DNA of 64,000 bases, from the NCBI RefSeq assembly GCF_019024285.1, contig NZ_WMKZ01000002.1, positions 62,001 through 126,000 of the forward strand. The letters run 5' to 3'. The notes beneath the pieces are model-generated. The model was not told the DNA's origin, searched no databases, and worked only from the letters and a program-made list of their open reading frames with translations. Shown here one piece after another: positions 8,383 through 17,776 of this stretch. The position numbers were made by a program, and so were the translations under genes. The stretch comes from Alkalihalobacterium elongatum. Lineage in GTDB: Bacteria; Bacillota; Bacilli; Bacillales; Bacillaceae_F. Every line of letters begins with the position of its first letter. Within the stretch, counting starts at the first letter, position 1.

Positions 8383-9072
8383 TCATGAAAGTTCTTGAAC
8401 GACTTGATAACCGATACCCCAAACCGTTTCAATGACTTTATGGGTATATCCTGTTTTCTTTAACTTCTCACGAATATTTTTTATATGAGCATCAACATTT
8501 CTTGCATCTCCATCAAATGAAAAATCCCATTCAAGTTCAACTAATTGTTCTCTTGAATAGACTCTACCAGGGTGACTCGCTAAACGGAAAAAGAGCTGAT
8601 ATTCTTTTTTGGTTAAGGGTACAACTTGTCCACTGTAAGATACTTGATATTTTTCTTGATCAAAGGTTAGGCCGTGGATTTCAAAAGTCTCATCTGTAAT
8701 GGCAGATCGTCTTATGACAGATTGAATTCTTGCCACCATTTCTCTTGGTTCAAATGGCTTTACAATATAATCATCTGCACCTCGATTTAATCCCTTTACG
8801 ATATCATCCGTATCTCCTAGTGCAGTTAACAATATAACAGGAGTATCCTTCATCTTTTGGATTTGTTTCATTTCAGTGAGAACCGAAAAACCATCCATTA
8901 CTGGCATCATGACATCTAGGAGGACTAGGTCAACATTTTGTGAGTCAAGAACTTTTAATGCAACCTCCCCATCCTCTGCTGCTATTGTTTCATAGTCACT
9001 TTGTAAACAGATACTTATCAATTCACGCATATCACTTTCGTCATCAACTATAAGAATGATCTTTTTTTTCAT
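8383..9072 (-). CDS. OmpR/PhoB-family response regulator
   Basis: A 229-aa two-domain regulator. The receiver has the acidic pocket (VDDE, residues 9-12), phospho-acceptor Asp53 in LLDVMMP, the Thr switch (LLTALGD) and Lys in VKPFEP. A winged-helix DNA-binding domain follows (LTKKEYQLFFRLASHPGRVYSREQL, with C-terminal KVIETVWGIGYQV). It is first in the operon with its kinase and an MscS channel. ATG start with GGAGGAG. The promoter lies in 9073-9189, shared with the divergent phosphotransferase gene, but I cannot assign boxes confidently. Confidence 0.93.
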   Translation of the reverse strand: MKKKIILIVDDESDMRELISICLQSDYETIAAEDGEVALKVLDSQNVDLVLLDVMMPVMDGFSVLTEMKQIQKMKDTPVILLTALGDTDDIVKGLNRGADDYIVKPFEPREMVARIQSVIRRSAITDETFEIHGLTFDQEKYQVSYSGQVVPLTKKEYQLFFRLASHPGRVYSREQLVELEWDFSFDGDARNVDAHIKNIREKLKKTGYTHKVIETVWGIGYQVVQELS

Positions 9073-9189
9073 TTTTACTCCTCCAATTGTAACCTAACAT
9101 TATTATAATTCGTCTAATTATATACCTAGATAGAAATCTATGTTCAGTGTCTTGTACTTTTTAAATGAAATATATAAGGAAGTGACCCT

Positions 9190-10206
9190 ATGGAAAAAGA
9201 AGTCCAACAATATTTTAATGATAGTATTTTAGTTCAAGCAGCTAGTACCTATCAAATTACGTTCTCTTCTTTAAAAGAGTTAGGCAGTTTTGAGAACTAC
9301 GTCTTTGAAGGTGAAAATTCTAAAGGTGATAAAGTCATTTTAAGATTGACTCATAGCTCCCATCGGACAAAAGACCAAATCGAGTCAGAGCTGAATTGGT
9401 TAACATACCTACATAAACACAATGCTCCAGTTTGCGTTTGTTTGCCCTCTAATAATGGAAACGTTGTTGAAACGATTAAAGCTCATGATACGGCTTTCTA
9501 CGCAAGCTTATTTGAAAAAGCACCTGGTGGTCCAGTAAAAGTTCATGATATTTCTTTTAACGATAAGCTAATCACAAAATGGGGAGAAACGATTGGTTGC
9601 TTTCACCGATTAACGATTAATTATTCTCGTCCAAACTCGATAGCCAAGCGTCCAGACCTAGTTGAAGAATACGATAAACAATTTGCACCCTTTCTCCCAA
9701 AGGAACAGAAGCTTCAAGAAAAAGTTAGTGAAGTATTACAAGCCGTTAAAGCACTGCCTAAAACATTAGAACGATATGGACTTATCCATTCTGATGTTCA
9801 CTCAGGTAACTTTTTTTATAATCAACTAACAAATAAAATTGTAGTTTTTGATTTTGATGATTGTTCTTATCATCATTTAATTAGTGATATCGCTATCCCT
9901 GTTTATTATTCATCATGGTTAAAGCATGATAACCAACTAGACAGAAACAATTTTAGCCATGAATTTCTTATGCATTTCTTAAAGGGGTACCAATTAGAAC
10001 GTTCTTTACATTTAGAGAGCCTTAAGCACCTACCATTATTCCTAAAGTTACGGGACTGTGAGCTATATGGCGTATTCCATAAGAAATGGGACATTGCTAA
10101 CTTAAATGAGAAACAACAAAATCTATTGGATGAGATCTATGAGCGAATTATGAACGATCAACCTATAGTGGATCTCAACATCGACCAGATTATTCAGTCG
10201 TTATAG
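9190..10206 (+). CDS. APH/choline-kinase-fold phosphotransferase family protein
   Basis: A 338-aa kinase-fold protein of the aminoglycoside phosphotransferase superfamily. The Brenner motif HSDVHSGNF gives catalytic Asp and metal-ligand Asn, and VVFDFDDCSYH is the DFG-equivalent metal-binding segment. Many genome-encoded members act on small alcohols or amino acids or are protein kinases such as SrkA. Nothing here indicates drug resistance, and the substrate is unknown. ATG start with AAGGAAG. The gene is monocistronic and divergent from the two-component operon. Confidence 0.82.
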   Translation: MEKEVQQYFNDSILVQAASTYQITFSSLKELGSFENYVFEGENSKGDKVILRLTHSSHRTKDQIESELNWLTYLHKHNAPVCVCLPSNNGNVVETIKAHDTAFYASLFEKAPGGPVKVHDISFNDKLITKWGETIGCFHRLTINYSRPNSIAKRPDLVEEYDKQFAPFLPKEQKLQEKVSEVLQAVKALPKTLERYGLIHSDVHSGNFFYNQLTNKIVVFDFDDCSYHHLISDIAIPVYYSSWLKHDNQLDRNNFSHEFLMHFLKGYQLERSLHLESLKHLPLFLKLRDCELYGVFHKKWDIANLNEKQQNLLDEIYERIMNDQPIVDLNIDQIIQSL

Positions 10207-10289
10207 TGTGTAATGCTCCTTTAGTATTTCCCACCTATTATAAAGTAAAAATATGTAGAAATTATAAAGGGACCTAATAACACCTCTAA

Positions 10290-10337
10290 GATGAACAAAG
10301 AGGCTGACATTGCAAGTCAGCCTCCTCTTTGTTCATC
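10290..10337 (-). terminator. Long hairpin overlapping the YtxH stop
   Basis: Inverted repeat GATGAACAAAGAGG-CTGAC / GTCAG-CCTCCTCTTTGTTCATC with an 8-nt loop. The right-hand (plus-strand) arm lies inside the 3' end of the YtxH coding region, whose stop is at 10317. It has the size of a bidirectional terminator for the convergent genes but lacks a clear T-run, so the call is moderate. Confidence 0.6.
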
Positions 10338-10634
10338 CATATTATCTAGAAGATTATGAACGACATAACCTACTTCGCCGCCACCTTGGTCTTCTTCCTG
10401 ATTATTCGTTTCATCTATTTCAAATAAATCCTGCGCCCATTCACTACCCATTTCTAAAATCATATGAGATAGTGGTTTATCTTCTTGGGGGGTAATGTTC
10501 AGTTTTTCGATGAGATCTTGCCTAATCTCTTCTCCTTTTTTAGGGGCAAGTAATAACGCACTAGCTGCACCAATCATTCCACCAAAAAGTGCACCAATAA
10601 CAAACCCTGGTCCTATATTATTCTTATTACCCAT
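10317..10634 (-). CDS. YtxH domain-containing protein
   Basis: A 105-aa protein with an N-terminal glycine-rich hydrophobic helix (GPGFVIGALFGGMIGAASALLLAPKKGEEIR), the YtxH-domain signature, and a variable acidic C-terminus. Family members are small membrane-associated proteins often linked to general stress; their molecular role is unknown. ATG 10634 is chosen; a TTG at 10646 lies nearer the AAAGGAG SD, but the family starts close to the ATG. The 3' end is embedded in a long hairpin. Confidence 0.8.
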   Translation of the reverse strand: MGNKNNIGPGFVIGALFGGMIGAASALLLAPKKGEEIRQDLIEKLNITPQEDKPLSHMILEMGSEWAQDLFEIDETNNQEEDQGGGEVGYVVHNLLDNMDEQRGG

Positions 10635-10832
10635 GATACAAACCAACTCCTTTTAGGCACTTTCTGCTTTCCTTTTTTATCCTTATCCTTAAGATACCCG
10701 GTTTGACTACATATATGCTCTATTTGATAGGATTGAGAATAAAATAACAGGCTACTTAGCATTCTCTTTGAACATGTAGCTTTTCATCGTTACAATAAAA
10801 GTATTCAAATAAATAGAAGGGCGTTGATATTA

Positions 10833-11594
10833 ATGATTTTCCGTGAAACAAAAGATGCATTTCTTATGATAAAACAACATGATCACGCCTATATTTCAGG
10901 AAAAGTCGTTGAGTACTTTACACGTGATCTTCTCCAGTCCGACATTTTTTTTCAAGATACTATCTATGCTGCGTATGAACACGACCGAAGTTGGGTCGGC
11001 TTAGACGAGACTCCTATATGGAATGATCAAGTACATGTTCCATATTCGTTTTCGGATTTTCCACTTATCCCTAAGTTAGCTTTTTACAATATTGGGATAG
11101 ATGAGGTCGAAAAAGTTAACCCCTATGCAAGCTTATTGTGCAGTCTGCATTATTGTTCGTTTTTCTCTCGCTCTACTGATGAGCAAGTCATTAAATTTTT
11201 AAATAAAGAACGAAAAAGACAAACAAACATTAAAAACAATCTAATAAATCTTAATCATGAACTACTACTAGAACATTTCCGCTTACTTCAATTCTCAGAT
11301 GACTTATCCCTGTATATTTGTTTAAATGAACCTGGTGTATCTAAGGCTGAAGAACACCCATGGTTTGTTAACGGTTTTGCAAATTCAGAAATTTTTACAA
11401 AGGACAAAAAACCTCTTGTAGCCAATTGGTTGAATCAAAATGAAATTAAACTAAATTCGTTTCCTTTTTATGAAGAGTTTCAATTAACGTTATCGTACAA
11501 GACCGTGCTAAAAAGTGCTATTCAAGTTATGGGTATAGCCAAGGCATATGAGAACAGTATAGTAGAAGAACAGCAGATCTTAGTTCGAAAGTAG
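10833..11594 (+). CDS. DUF3891 family protein
   Basis: A 253-aa soluble protein with the DUF3891 pattern. It opens with MIFRETKDAFLMIKQHDHAYISG, followed by YEHDRSWVGLDETPIW, where conserved His/Asp/Trp suggest a metal-dependent active site. No biochemical function is known to me. ATG 10833 follows AGAAGG by 12 nt; a TTG at 10824 lies too close to the SD. It is followed 40 nt later by an NTF2-like gene in the same direction, possibly co-transcribed. Confidence 0.82.
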   Translation: MIFRETKDAFLMIKQHDHAYISGKVVEYFTRDLLQSDIFFQDTIYAAYEHDRSWVGLDETPIWNDQVHVPYSFSDFPLIPKLAFYNIGIDEVEKVNPYASLLCSLHYCSFFSRSTDEQVIKFLNKERKRQTNIKNNLINLNHELLLEHFRLLQFSDDLSLYICLNEPGVSKAEEHPWFVNGFANSEIFTKDKKPLVANWLNQNEIKLNSFPFYEEFQLTLSYKTVLKSAIQVMGIAKAYENSIVEEQQILVRK

Positions 11595-11634
11595 TTCCGT
11601 TACACATATTATGAATTGAAATGAGGGTACCACA

Positions 11635-11973
11635 ATGGAAAATATGGCAGAACAATTAGCTCAAAAACAGCTAGATGCTTATAACAATCAAGATATAGAA
11701 GAATTTTTATCTGTTTATAGTGAGGATGTTTCTATTTATGAATTTCCTTCAACGTTGTTATACAAAGGCATTGATAAAATGCGAGAACGTTACGATCAAC
11801 TATTTAAAACAAATCCAAATCAACACGCCAAACTGCTTTCAAGAATGACCAATAACAATATAGTGATTGATCATGAACATGTGACAGGTAGAGCAAATGG
11901 AGTTAACGTATTTGCTATAGCTATCTACGAAGTCGAAGGTGATAAAATTACAAAGGTTTGGTTTATAAAATAA
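11635..11973 (+). CDS. NTF2-like / SnoaL-type nuclear transport factor 2 family protein
   Basis: A 112-aa single-domain protein with the steroid-isomerase/NTF2 cone fold pattern: QLDAYNNQDIEEFLSVYSEDVSIYEFP at the N-terminus and a final strand ITKVWFIK. Proteins of this shape bind or isomerise small hydrophobic ligands; the substrate here is unknown. ATG start preceded by GAGGG. It may share a transcript with the DUF3891 gene and ends at a clear terminator. Confidence 0.82.
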   Translation: MENMAEQLAQKQLDAYNNQDIEEFLSVYSEDVSIYEFPSTLLYKGIDKMRERYDQLFKTNPNQHAKLLSRMTNNNIVIDHEHVTGRANGVNVFAIAIYEVEGDKITKVWFIK

Positions 11974-12044
11974 AACTTTATTTACCTTTTTAAAATTTTC
12001 TACTTCTTCTACTCTCCTAAATAATACCTGTAACCATAAAAATT

Positions 12045-12088
12045 AAAAACACATGAATTCTTTACTATTGAGAATTTCATGTGTTTTT
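12045..12088. terminator. Bidirectional terminator between NTF2-like and MarR genes
   Basis: Long stem AAAAACACATGAATTCT / AGAATTTCATGTGTTTTT with one bulged base and a 9-nt loop. A-rich on the left and T-rich on the right, it can terminate both convergent transcripts. Confidence 0.85.
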
Positions 12089-12091
12089 TAT

Positions 12092-12532
12092 TTATTGTAA
12101 GTTTTTATTAATTTTATCAAGTACACGTAAAAAGACAGTTAAATCATCTTTCGGAATTCCTTCAGAAATTTGTTCGATAGTTTTTTGCGCTTGCTCAATG
12201 AGACCAATTTGCATCTTTTTCCCTTCAGAAGTTAAAAAGATCAGATTAGTTCTTCCATCAACAGGGTGCTGTACTCGTTTAACTAACCCTCGCTTAACAA
12301 GGTTATTAATCAACCTCGATACACTCGGCTGATCTTTCCCCGTTAATATCGCAAGCTGTTGTTGTGTCAGTCCGTCTTCTTCCCATAAGCGGATCATAAT
12401 CGACCACTGGTCATGTGTAACTGGATAATCGTTATCTTTAAAATTTTTATTTAATCGATTAATAACGAGTCGACCTGTACTAGCAATTCTGTATCCAATC
12501 GATTCTTGTAAAACGTACTTTCGATAGTCCAT
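12092..12532 (-). CDS. MarR family transcriptional regulator
   Basis: A 146-aa winged-helix repressor: GYRIASTGRLVINRLNKNFKDN dimerisation helix, HTH region DGLTQQQLAILTGKDQPSVSRLINNLVKRGLV, and wing VQHPVDGRTNLIFLT. Such proteins sense small phenolic or oxidising ligands and usually control neighbouring transporters. Here the neighbours give no obvious target, so the regulon may be autoregulatory or distant. ATG start with GGGGATC upstream. Confidence 0.9.
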   Translation of the reverse strand: MDYRKYVLQESIGYRIASTGRLVINRLNKNFKDNDYPVTHDQWSIMIRLWEEDGLTQQQLAILTGKDQPSVSRLINNLVKRGLVKRVQHPVDGRTNLIFLTSEGKKMQIGLIEQAQKTIEQISEGIPKDDLTVFLRVLDKINKNLQ

Positions 12533-12608
12533 ATTGATCCCCTATTCGCCTATTAATACATTGATCGTACAATAAGGCAACGTGTTGTTCAAGCTTTTCT
12601 GTCACCAA

Positions 12609-13802
12609 TTATAACAGTTTAACCACTTTATTAAGTAATTGTTGACCAGTTATTATGGCTTCACCACCGCCCTGAGCTAATACTTCATTTCCTCCGCCTC
12701 TACCATTTACTAATGGTAATGCTTGTCTAATAATACTATTCATACTTACTTCACTAGTAGCTCCACGGCCAAATACAAATTGAAGCTTGTCTTCATTTTC
12801 TGCTACAAGGAACACATTAAGATCATTTCTTTCAGTAGTTAAAAGTCGAACTAGCTTTTGTAATTCTTGAATAGTACGATCTTGAAAAACACTAGTTAAA
12901 ATGAAGAAACCCTCCTGAAGATTAGCCTTCTCAAGAAGTTCCCTCACCTCATACTTAAGTAGTTGTTCACGGGTTTCCTCTAACGTTTTTTGAAGGTCCT
13001 TTTCCTGTTCTAGTAAACGATTAACTGCGGATACCATCTCTTGTTCAGGTGTACTCAGCAACTGTGTTAAATGACTAACTACTTTGTGCTTCGCTCGAAA
13101 TTGTTTCAATACGCGTTCTCCACACACAAACTGAACTCTAATCTTCTTTTTTTGACGTTCCCAATTTAAGATTTGGATCGCTCTCACTTCTCCCGTTGTA
13201 TTTGGGTGGGTTCCACCACACCCGTTATAATCCAATTCAGGAATGATGACGAGTCGGATGCCACCTTGAACGGACGGCGCTTTTCGTAGTGGGTATTGAC
13301 TTAACTCCGATTCAGTTACCCATTTTGTTTCAACGGGCCGATTCTCAAGGATTACTTGATTTGCTAGAGTCTCGACTTCAATAACTTGTTCTTCTGTAAG
13401 TTGATCGATATCTAAATCAATCGTGACAAATTCTGTTCCTAAATGAAAACTTACGGTTGATATATTAAACAACTCTTCAAAACAGGCTGATAAGATATGT
13501 TGACCTAAATGTTGTTGCATGTGATCGAAACGCCGCTCCCAATTAATGACACCAAACACTTCATCAATAATTTCTAGTGGCTTTTCTATGTAATGACGAA
13601 TTTCTTCGTCCGCCTCGTCAACATTTATAACAGGAACATCATTTAACGTTCCAATATCATGAGGTTGCCCACCACCTGTAGGATAAAATGCTGTTTGAGC
13701 TAGGACGACATACAGGTTTCCAGTCTCATCTTTTTGTTGCTTTACGAGCTCTGTTGTAAATGATTGAATATACCCATCACTGTAATATAATCGGTCTGCC
13801 AA
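12609..13802 (-). CDS. AlaX-type alanyl-tRNA editing protein (DHHA1)
   Basis: A 397-aa trans-editing protein related to the editing domain of AlaRS, expected to hydrolyse mischarged Ser- or Gly-tRNA(Ala). The zinc-binding HxxxH occurs in QQHLGQHILS and the second ligand set CGGTH further on. A coiled region (LEQEKDLQKTLEETREQLLKYE) links to a C-terminal DHHA1 domain with GRGGGNEVLAQGGG. TTG 13802 is chosen because AAAGGGG precedes it by 8 nt and it starts near the family N-terminus; a GTG at 13811 overlaps the SD. It lies upstream of malate synthase G on the same strand, separated by that gene's terminator region. Confidence 0.85.
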   Translation of the reverse strand: MADRLYYSDGYIQSFTTELVKQQKDETGNLYVVLAQTAFYPTGGGQPHDIGTLNDVPVINVDEADEEIRHYIEKPLEIIDEVFGVINWERRFDHMQQHLGQHILSACFEELFNISTVSFHLGTEFVTIDLDIDQLTEEQVIEVETLANQVILENRPVETKWVTESELSQYPLRKAPSVQGGIRLVIIPELDYNGCGGTHPNTTGEVRAIQILNWERQKKKIRVQFVCGERVLKQFRAKHKVVSHLTQLLSTPEQEMVSAVNRLLEQEKDLQKTLEETREQLLKYEVRELLEKANLQEGFFILTSVFQDRTIQELQKLVRLLTTERNDLNVFLVAENEDKLQFVFGRGATSEVSMNSIIRQALPLVNGRGGGNEVLAQGGGEAIITGQQLLNKVVKLL

Positions 13803-13870
13803 TATAAACACCCCTTTTGAACAATTCCCTTAATACATTATCGTTAGGACTATCACTCCTGTTATTATAC

Positions 13871-13910
13871 AAAAAAAACAGTGTGACCGCATATGAACTA
13901 CGGCCACACT
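13871..13910 (-). terminator. Terminator of malate synthase G gene
   Basis: Stem AGTGTG-A-CCG / CGG-C-CACACT with an 11-nt loop, followed on the minus strand by eight Ts. It begins 15 nt after the malate synthase stop codon. Confidence 0.88.
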
Positions 13911-13924
13911 ACTTTAAATATTAC

Positions 13925-16105
13925 TTATTTTATTTGAGCAGCAAATTTAGCTTTTGCCTCAATACGACGACGGTGTAAGATCGGCTCTGTATAACCACTT
14001 GGTTGCTCAATTCCTTTAAAAACAAGCTCGCATGCTGCTTGGAATGCAACCGAGTTATCAAAATCAGGTGCCATCGGACGATAATCCGCATCTCCTGCAT
14101 TTTGCTCATCTACAACTGCAGCCATACGCTTCATCGTTTCTAATACTTGTTCTTCTGTACAAATGCCGTGGTGAAGCCAGTTCGCCACGTGCTGACTTGA
14201 AATACGTAATGTCGCACGGTCTTCCATTAACCCTACATTATTAATGTCAGGTACTTTCGAACAACCGACACCTTGCTCGACCCAGCGCACAACATAACCT
14301 AAAATACCCTGAGCATTATTATCAAGCTCTTTTTGTACTTCTTCAGCACTCCATTGTGGATTAGACTCTACAGGAATTTGTAAAATTTGATCCTGGAGGT
14401 TTGTAATGCTATTTTTTAACTCGTTTTGAATAGAAGTCACTTCAACTTGGTGGTAATGTAGGGCGTGTAATGTTGCAGCAGTTGGTGATGGTACCCAAGC
14501 TGTATTAGCACCAGCTTTTAGTTGACCACCTTTTTGCGTTAACATTTCTGCCATTAGATCTGGCATCGCCCACATACCTTTACCAATTTGTGCACGCCCT
14601 TGTAAACCACACACAAGACCTATGTTTACATTTGACTTCTCATATGACTGTAACCAAGTTGAAGATTTCATATCATTTTTACGAATCATCGGGCCTGCTT
14701 CCATCGATGTATGCATTTCATCACCCGTACGATCAAGGAAACCTGTATTAATAAAGACAACGCGTTCTTTTACTTCATTGATACAATTTTTTAAGTTTAG
14801 AGATGTACGACGTTCTTCATCCATAACCCCAATTTTTAATGTATGGCGCTCAAGACCAAGTAAATCTTCTATACGGTTGAAAAGTTTGTTAGAAAATGCA
14901 ACCTCTTTAGAACCATGCATTTTTGGTTTAACGATATAGATTGAACCTTCTGTTGAATTTGTTAGATTACTACTTTTCAATAAATCATGCTTAGCTATTA
15001 AACTAGTAACTAAACCATCTAAGATACCTTCTGGAACTTCTTGACCATTGGCATCAAGTACTGCGTTATTTGTCATTAAATGACCAACATTACGAACGAA
15101 CATAAGCGAACGACCACGTAATGTTAATGAGTCACCAGAAAGAGTTGTATACGTTCGATCTGAATTAAGCTGACGAGTAACTGTTTGGTTTCCTTTTGCA
15201 AATGTTACTGATAGATCACCTTTCATCAGCCCTAACCAGTTACGGTAAACCTCAACTTTATCCTCTGCATCTACTGCAGCTACAGAGTCTTCACAATCCA
15301 TAATCGTTGTAAGTGCCGATTCCATTAGAACATCTTTTACACCTGCTTGATCAGACTTACCAATTGGATGTTCACGATCAATTTGGATTTCGAAATGCAA
15401 ACCATTATTTTTTAATAGAATAGTTGATGGATCTTCAGGATGTCCTTGATAACCTACTAATTTTGCTCCATCTTGAAGTTCAGATGTTTTTCCACCACTA
15501 TGTAAAACAACTAATTTATTATTTTTAATTGAATAGTTTTCAACATCTTTATGATTTGCATCTACTAACGGTGCAGCTTGGTCAAGAAAGTCTTTAGCAA
15601 ATGAAATTACTTTTTCACCACGAACTGGGTTATAGCTTTTCCCTTTCTCTGCTCCATTTTCTTCAGAAATTGCATCCGTACCGTAAAGAGCATCATATAA
15701 GCTTCCCCAACGTGCATTTGCTGCATTTAAAGCATATCTTGCATTATTAACAGGTACCACTAATTGCGGTCCAGCTTGAAGAGTGATTTCATCGTCAACA
15801 TTTTCCGTTGTAATCTCAAAATCTTCTAATTCAGATTCTAGATACCCAATCTCTTGTAAAAATGATTTATATGCATCAAAGGAAAAGTCTTTATTTTCTT
15901 TATGCCATGTGCTAATTGCTGATTGCAATTCCTCGCGACGCTGTAATAATTCCTTGTTTTCTGGAGCTAACTCAGTGATTAACGTTTCTAAATTTGTCCA
16001 AAATTGCTCACTAGTAAGCCCACTTCCTGGAAGAGCTTCAGAATTAATAAATTCATATAGAACTGAAGCCACTTGAAGATTTCCTACCTGTAAATAGTCT
16101 TTCAT
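13925..16105 (-). CDS. glcB: Malate synthase G
   Basis: A 726-aa enzyme, the normal length for the G isoform, which condenses glyoxylate with acetyl-CoA to malate in the cytosol. Family segments are clear throughout, for example [80 protein letters not shown] and [23 protein letters not shown] 16105 follows AAGGAGG; an upstream TTG is part of the same SD region and is rejected. No isocitrate lyase gene is adjacent, so glyoxylate probably comes from glycolate or purine breakdown. Two 11-bp direct repeats upstream may be operator sites. Confidence 0.95.
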   Translation of the reverse strand: MKDYLQVGNLQVASVLYEFINSEALPGSGLTSEQFWTNLETLITELAPENKELLQRREELQSAISTWHKENKDFSFDAYKSFLQEIGYLESELEDFEITTENVDDEITLQAGPQLVVPVNNARYALNAANARWGSLYDALYGTDAISEENGAEKGKSYNPVRGEKVISFAKDFLDQAAPLVDANHKDVENYSIKNNKLVVLHSGGKTSELQDGAKLVGYQGHPEDPSTILLKNNGLHFEIQIDREHPIGKSDQAGVKDVLMESALTTIMDCEDSVAAVDAEDKVEVYRNWLGLMKGDLSVTFAKGNQTVTRQLNSDRTYTTLSGDSLTLRGRSLMFVRNVGHLMTNNAVLDANGQEVPEGILDGLVTSLIAKHDLLKSSNLTNSTEGSIYIVKPKMHGSKEVAFSNKLFNRIEDLLGLERHTLKIGVMDEERRTSLNLKNCINEVKERVVFINTGFLDRTGDEMHTSMEAGPMIRKNDMKSSTWLQSYEKSNVNIGLVCGLQGRAQIGKGMWAMPDLMAEMLTQKGGQLKAGANTAWVPSPTAATLHALHYHQVEVTSIQNELKNSITNLQDQILQIPVESNPQWSAEEVQKELDNNAQGILGYVVRWVEQGVGCSKVPDINNVGLMEDRATLRISSQHVANWLHHGICTEEQVLETMKRMAAVVDEQNAGDADYRPMAPDFDNSVAFQAACELVFKGIEQPSGYTEPILHRRRIEAKAKFAAQIK

Positions 16106-16163
16106 ACTTTTTGCCTCCTTCAAATGATCACATAATTCATTTAGTCAAACAGCCCTTAAACTG

Positions 16164-16195
16164 TTATATAACATTATGAACTTATTATATAACAT
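16164..16195. promoter_or_regulatory. Two 11-bp direct repeats upstream of glcB
   Basis: TTATATAACAT occurs at 16164-16174 and again at 16185-16195, exactly 21 bp (two helical turns) apart. The first copy is extended to the palindrome GTTATATAAC. The sites lie 60-90 bp upstream of the malate synthase start, where an activator or repressor would bind. The protein is unknown. Confidence 0.4.
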
Positions 16196-16319
16196 ATAAC
16201 TCAAAAAGGAAACAATTCTGAAAAAACTAAACGATAAATTTCAAAATGTACTACTCATAATAGTATGTCAGAGTATCCTAGTCACAAAAGTATTCAAAAC
16301 ACCTTAATGTGGGTATATA

Positions 16320-16511
16320 GCAATAGTTAATGCGCTTTGGAACCGCAATCTTGCTGGATATGGAATTATTGCGCTCTAAAATTAGCTTTGTAACAGGAAT
16401 CTTACATTATATGAAATTATCACACTCTAAATTGAGCTTCGAAACCATAACCTTCCTTTATTTGGCCATATTACATTCTAAATTGAACTTTGGGAATCTC
16501 TACTTTCAAGG
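16320..16511 (+). repeat. Degenerate 51-bp tandem repeat, about 3.8 copies
   Basis: Units begin at about 16320, 16371, 16422 and 16473, each 51 bp, sharing a pattern like TCTAAATT(G)AGCTTTG-AACC--AATCTT. Because 51 is a multiple of three, a 63-codon frame (16330-16521) stays open with 17-residue repeats. It lacks a ribosome binding site, so I treat it as a DNA repeat and not a gene. The rest of the interval 16106-16585 holds only the direct repeats and a terminator. Confidence 0.65.
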
Positions 16512-16532
16512 GCTAAACTAAATTTATTCATT

Positions 16533-16565
16533 AAGAAACACCGTCTTAGTTAGACGGTGTTTCTT
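16533..16565 (-). terminator. Terminator of the MoxR-DUF58-DUF4129 operon
   Basis: Perfect stem AAGAAACACCGTCT / AGACGGTGTTTCTT with a 5-nt loop, 20 nt past the DUF4129 stop. The T-run is short. Confidence 0.8.
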
Positions 16566-16585
16566 TACCTATAAGTCTTCTTTTC

Positions 16586-17776
16586 CTAATTTTTCTCTTT
16601 AACAACCTGTTGTTGAAACTCTTTAATTGCCCGACGATAATCTTTTACCTGTTCCTTGGAAATCTCTTTTTTCCCGTACCTCACCTGTTGGTAGGTCGAG
16701 ATAATGATCTCTTTTATATGTGGATCTACCTCAAAAGGGCGGAACCATTCCTCAATCGTCTGCCCTGGCTTTCTCCCTACTCCTTTTTTTGAAAGATTTT
16801 TCTCTAAATCAAAGAGCATACGCCTTATTTCATTTTTCGGCTTTTTACTTTTCCAAAATGGAGGTAAATTGTTTATCTTAGAAACAGTTAGCGTATCATT
16901 TACTGTGGTGGTTATTCCTTCTTTTTGAATAGGACGAAATTTCTTTTTAATGAAAATAGATACCACCCAAAATAAGAGGCCAATTCCAACGAGAATTAAC
17001 ACAAGATTTCCAATCGTAGCAGCTAAGTCAAAGACGGGAAATTCGTGCAGTTCCTCAAGAGGATCAACTAGCTCCCCACTCCCGCCTTCACTTTCTCGCT
17101 CAATAATGTCAGGGTCATAAAAGCTTAATAAATAAAAGAACGGATAAGCAATTAAATAGAAGATATAAACTAAAGTACGAATAAAAAAGGACAAGATACT
17201 GCTCAACAGCGGGTACATAAACCAACCGATAGTAGCGATACTACCTAATAATATAACGATACCAAATTGCCACTTAGCACTGCTCACCTTTTTAGTCGCA
17301 GTGGTACTCCCCTCCGAAAATTGACCTAATTTTAACGCAACAACGAGTAAAAATTGAACGATAACAATATAAATGAATATCTCTCTTGTCTCTAAAGAAA
17401 AGAAATGCAAAAAGTAAAGTAAGCCAATTATGAATGTACATAAAAAAACATTCCAAGGTTCATTCGATTCTTCAATAAGTGAAATAGTCCGCCAGAACCA
17501 ATAAACCGCAAGTAAAAATGCTAAAATAATATAAAACCCAACTAAAAATGCGACAACAGCAACGAACAGAATACAGAGCAATCCTAGTTTCATGCTTTTG
17601 AATTTTATCAAAACCAACCGATAGGAAAGGGTTGCAATTATGACCCAAGCAGCAAAAGCTATGAATGGCGGATAGTCTCCATGAATAATATAAAGAGGCA
17701 AAATAATTAGATACAGCAAAAGGACTTCTACACCTAAATTTAAAAAATGTAAGGCATTACGGTCTGTCAGCTTCAT
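16586..17776 (-). CDS. Membrane protein with C-terminal DUF4129 domain
   Basis: A 396-aa protein with about nine hydrophobic segments. They comprise a TM block over residues 10-215 and another TM near 255-275. The cytoplasmic C-terminal domain (KNEIRRMLFDLEKNL ... PGQTIEEWFRPF ... QQVRYGKKEI) matches DUF4129, which in larger relatives follows a transglutaminase domain. Here no transglutaminase Cys-His-Asp motif is present, so this is the membrane/DUF4129 part only. It starts inside the DUF58 gene (20-nt overlap), third in a MoxR-DUF58 operon. Such operons are linked to assembly or maturation of cell-envelope complexes, but the target in this genome is unknown. Confidence 0.8.
   Translation of the reverse strand: MKLTDRNALHFLNLGVEVLLLYLIILPLYIIHGDYPPFIAFAAWVIIATLSYRLVLIKFKSMKLGLLCILFVAVVAFLVGFYIILAFLLAVYWFWRTISLIEESNEPWNVFLCTFIIGLLYFLHFFSLETREIFIYIVIVQFLLVVALKLGQFSEGSTTATKKVSSAKWQFGIVILLGSIATIGWFMYPLLSSILSFFIRTLVYIFYLIAYPFFYLLSFYDPDIIERESEGGSGELVDPLEELHEFPVFDLAATIGNLVLILVGIGLLFWVVSIFIKKKFRPIQKEGITTTVNDTLTVSKINNLPPFWKSKKPKNEIRRMLFDLEKNLSKKGVGRKPGQTIEEWFRPFEVDPHIKEIIISTYQQVRYGKKEISKEQVKDYRRAIKEFQQQVVKEKN

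Noticed and set aside
9190-10206. Antibiotic resistance phosphotransferase
   Set aside because: Only the general kinase fold motifs are present; chromosomal family members usually act on metabolites.
16330-16521. 63-codon ORF over the tandem repeat
   Set aside because: No SD; the open frame follows from a 51-bp unit divisible by three, so it is listed as a repeat.
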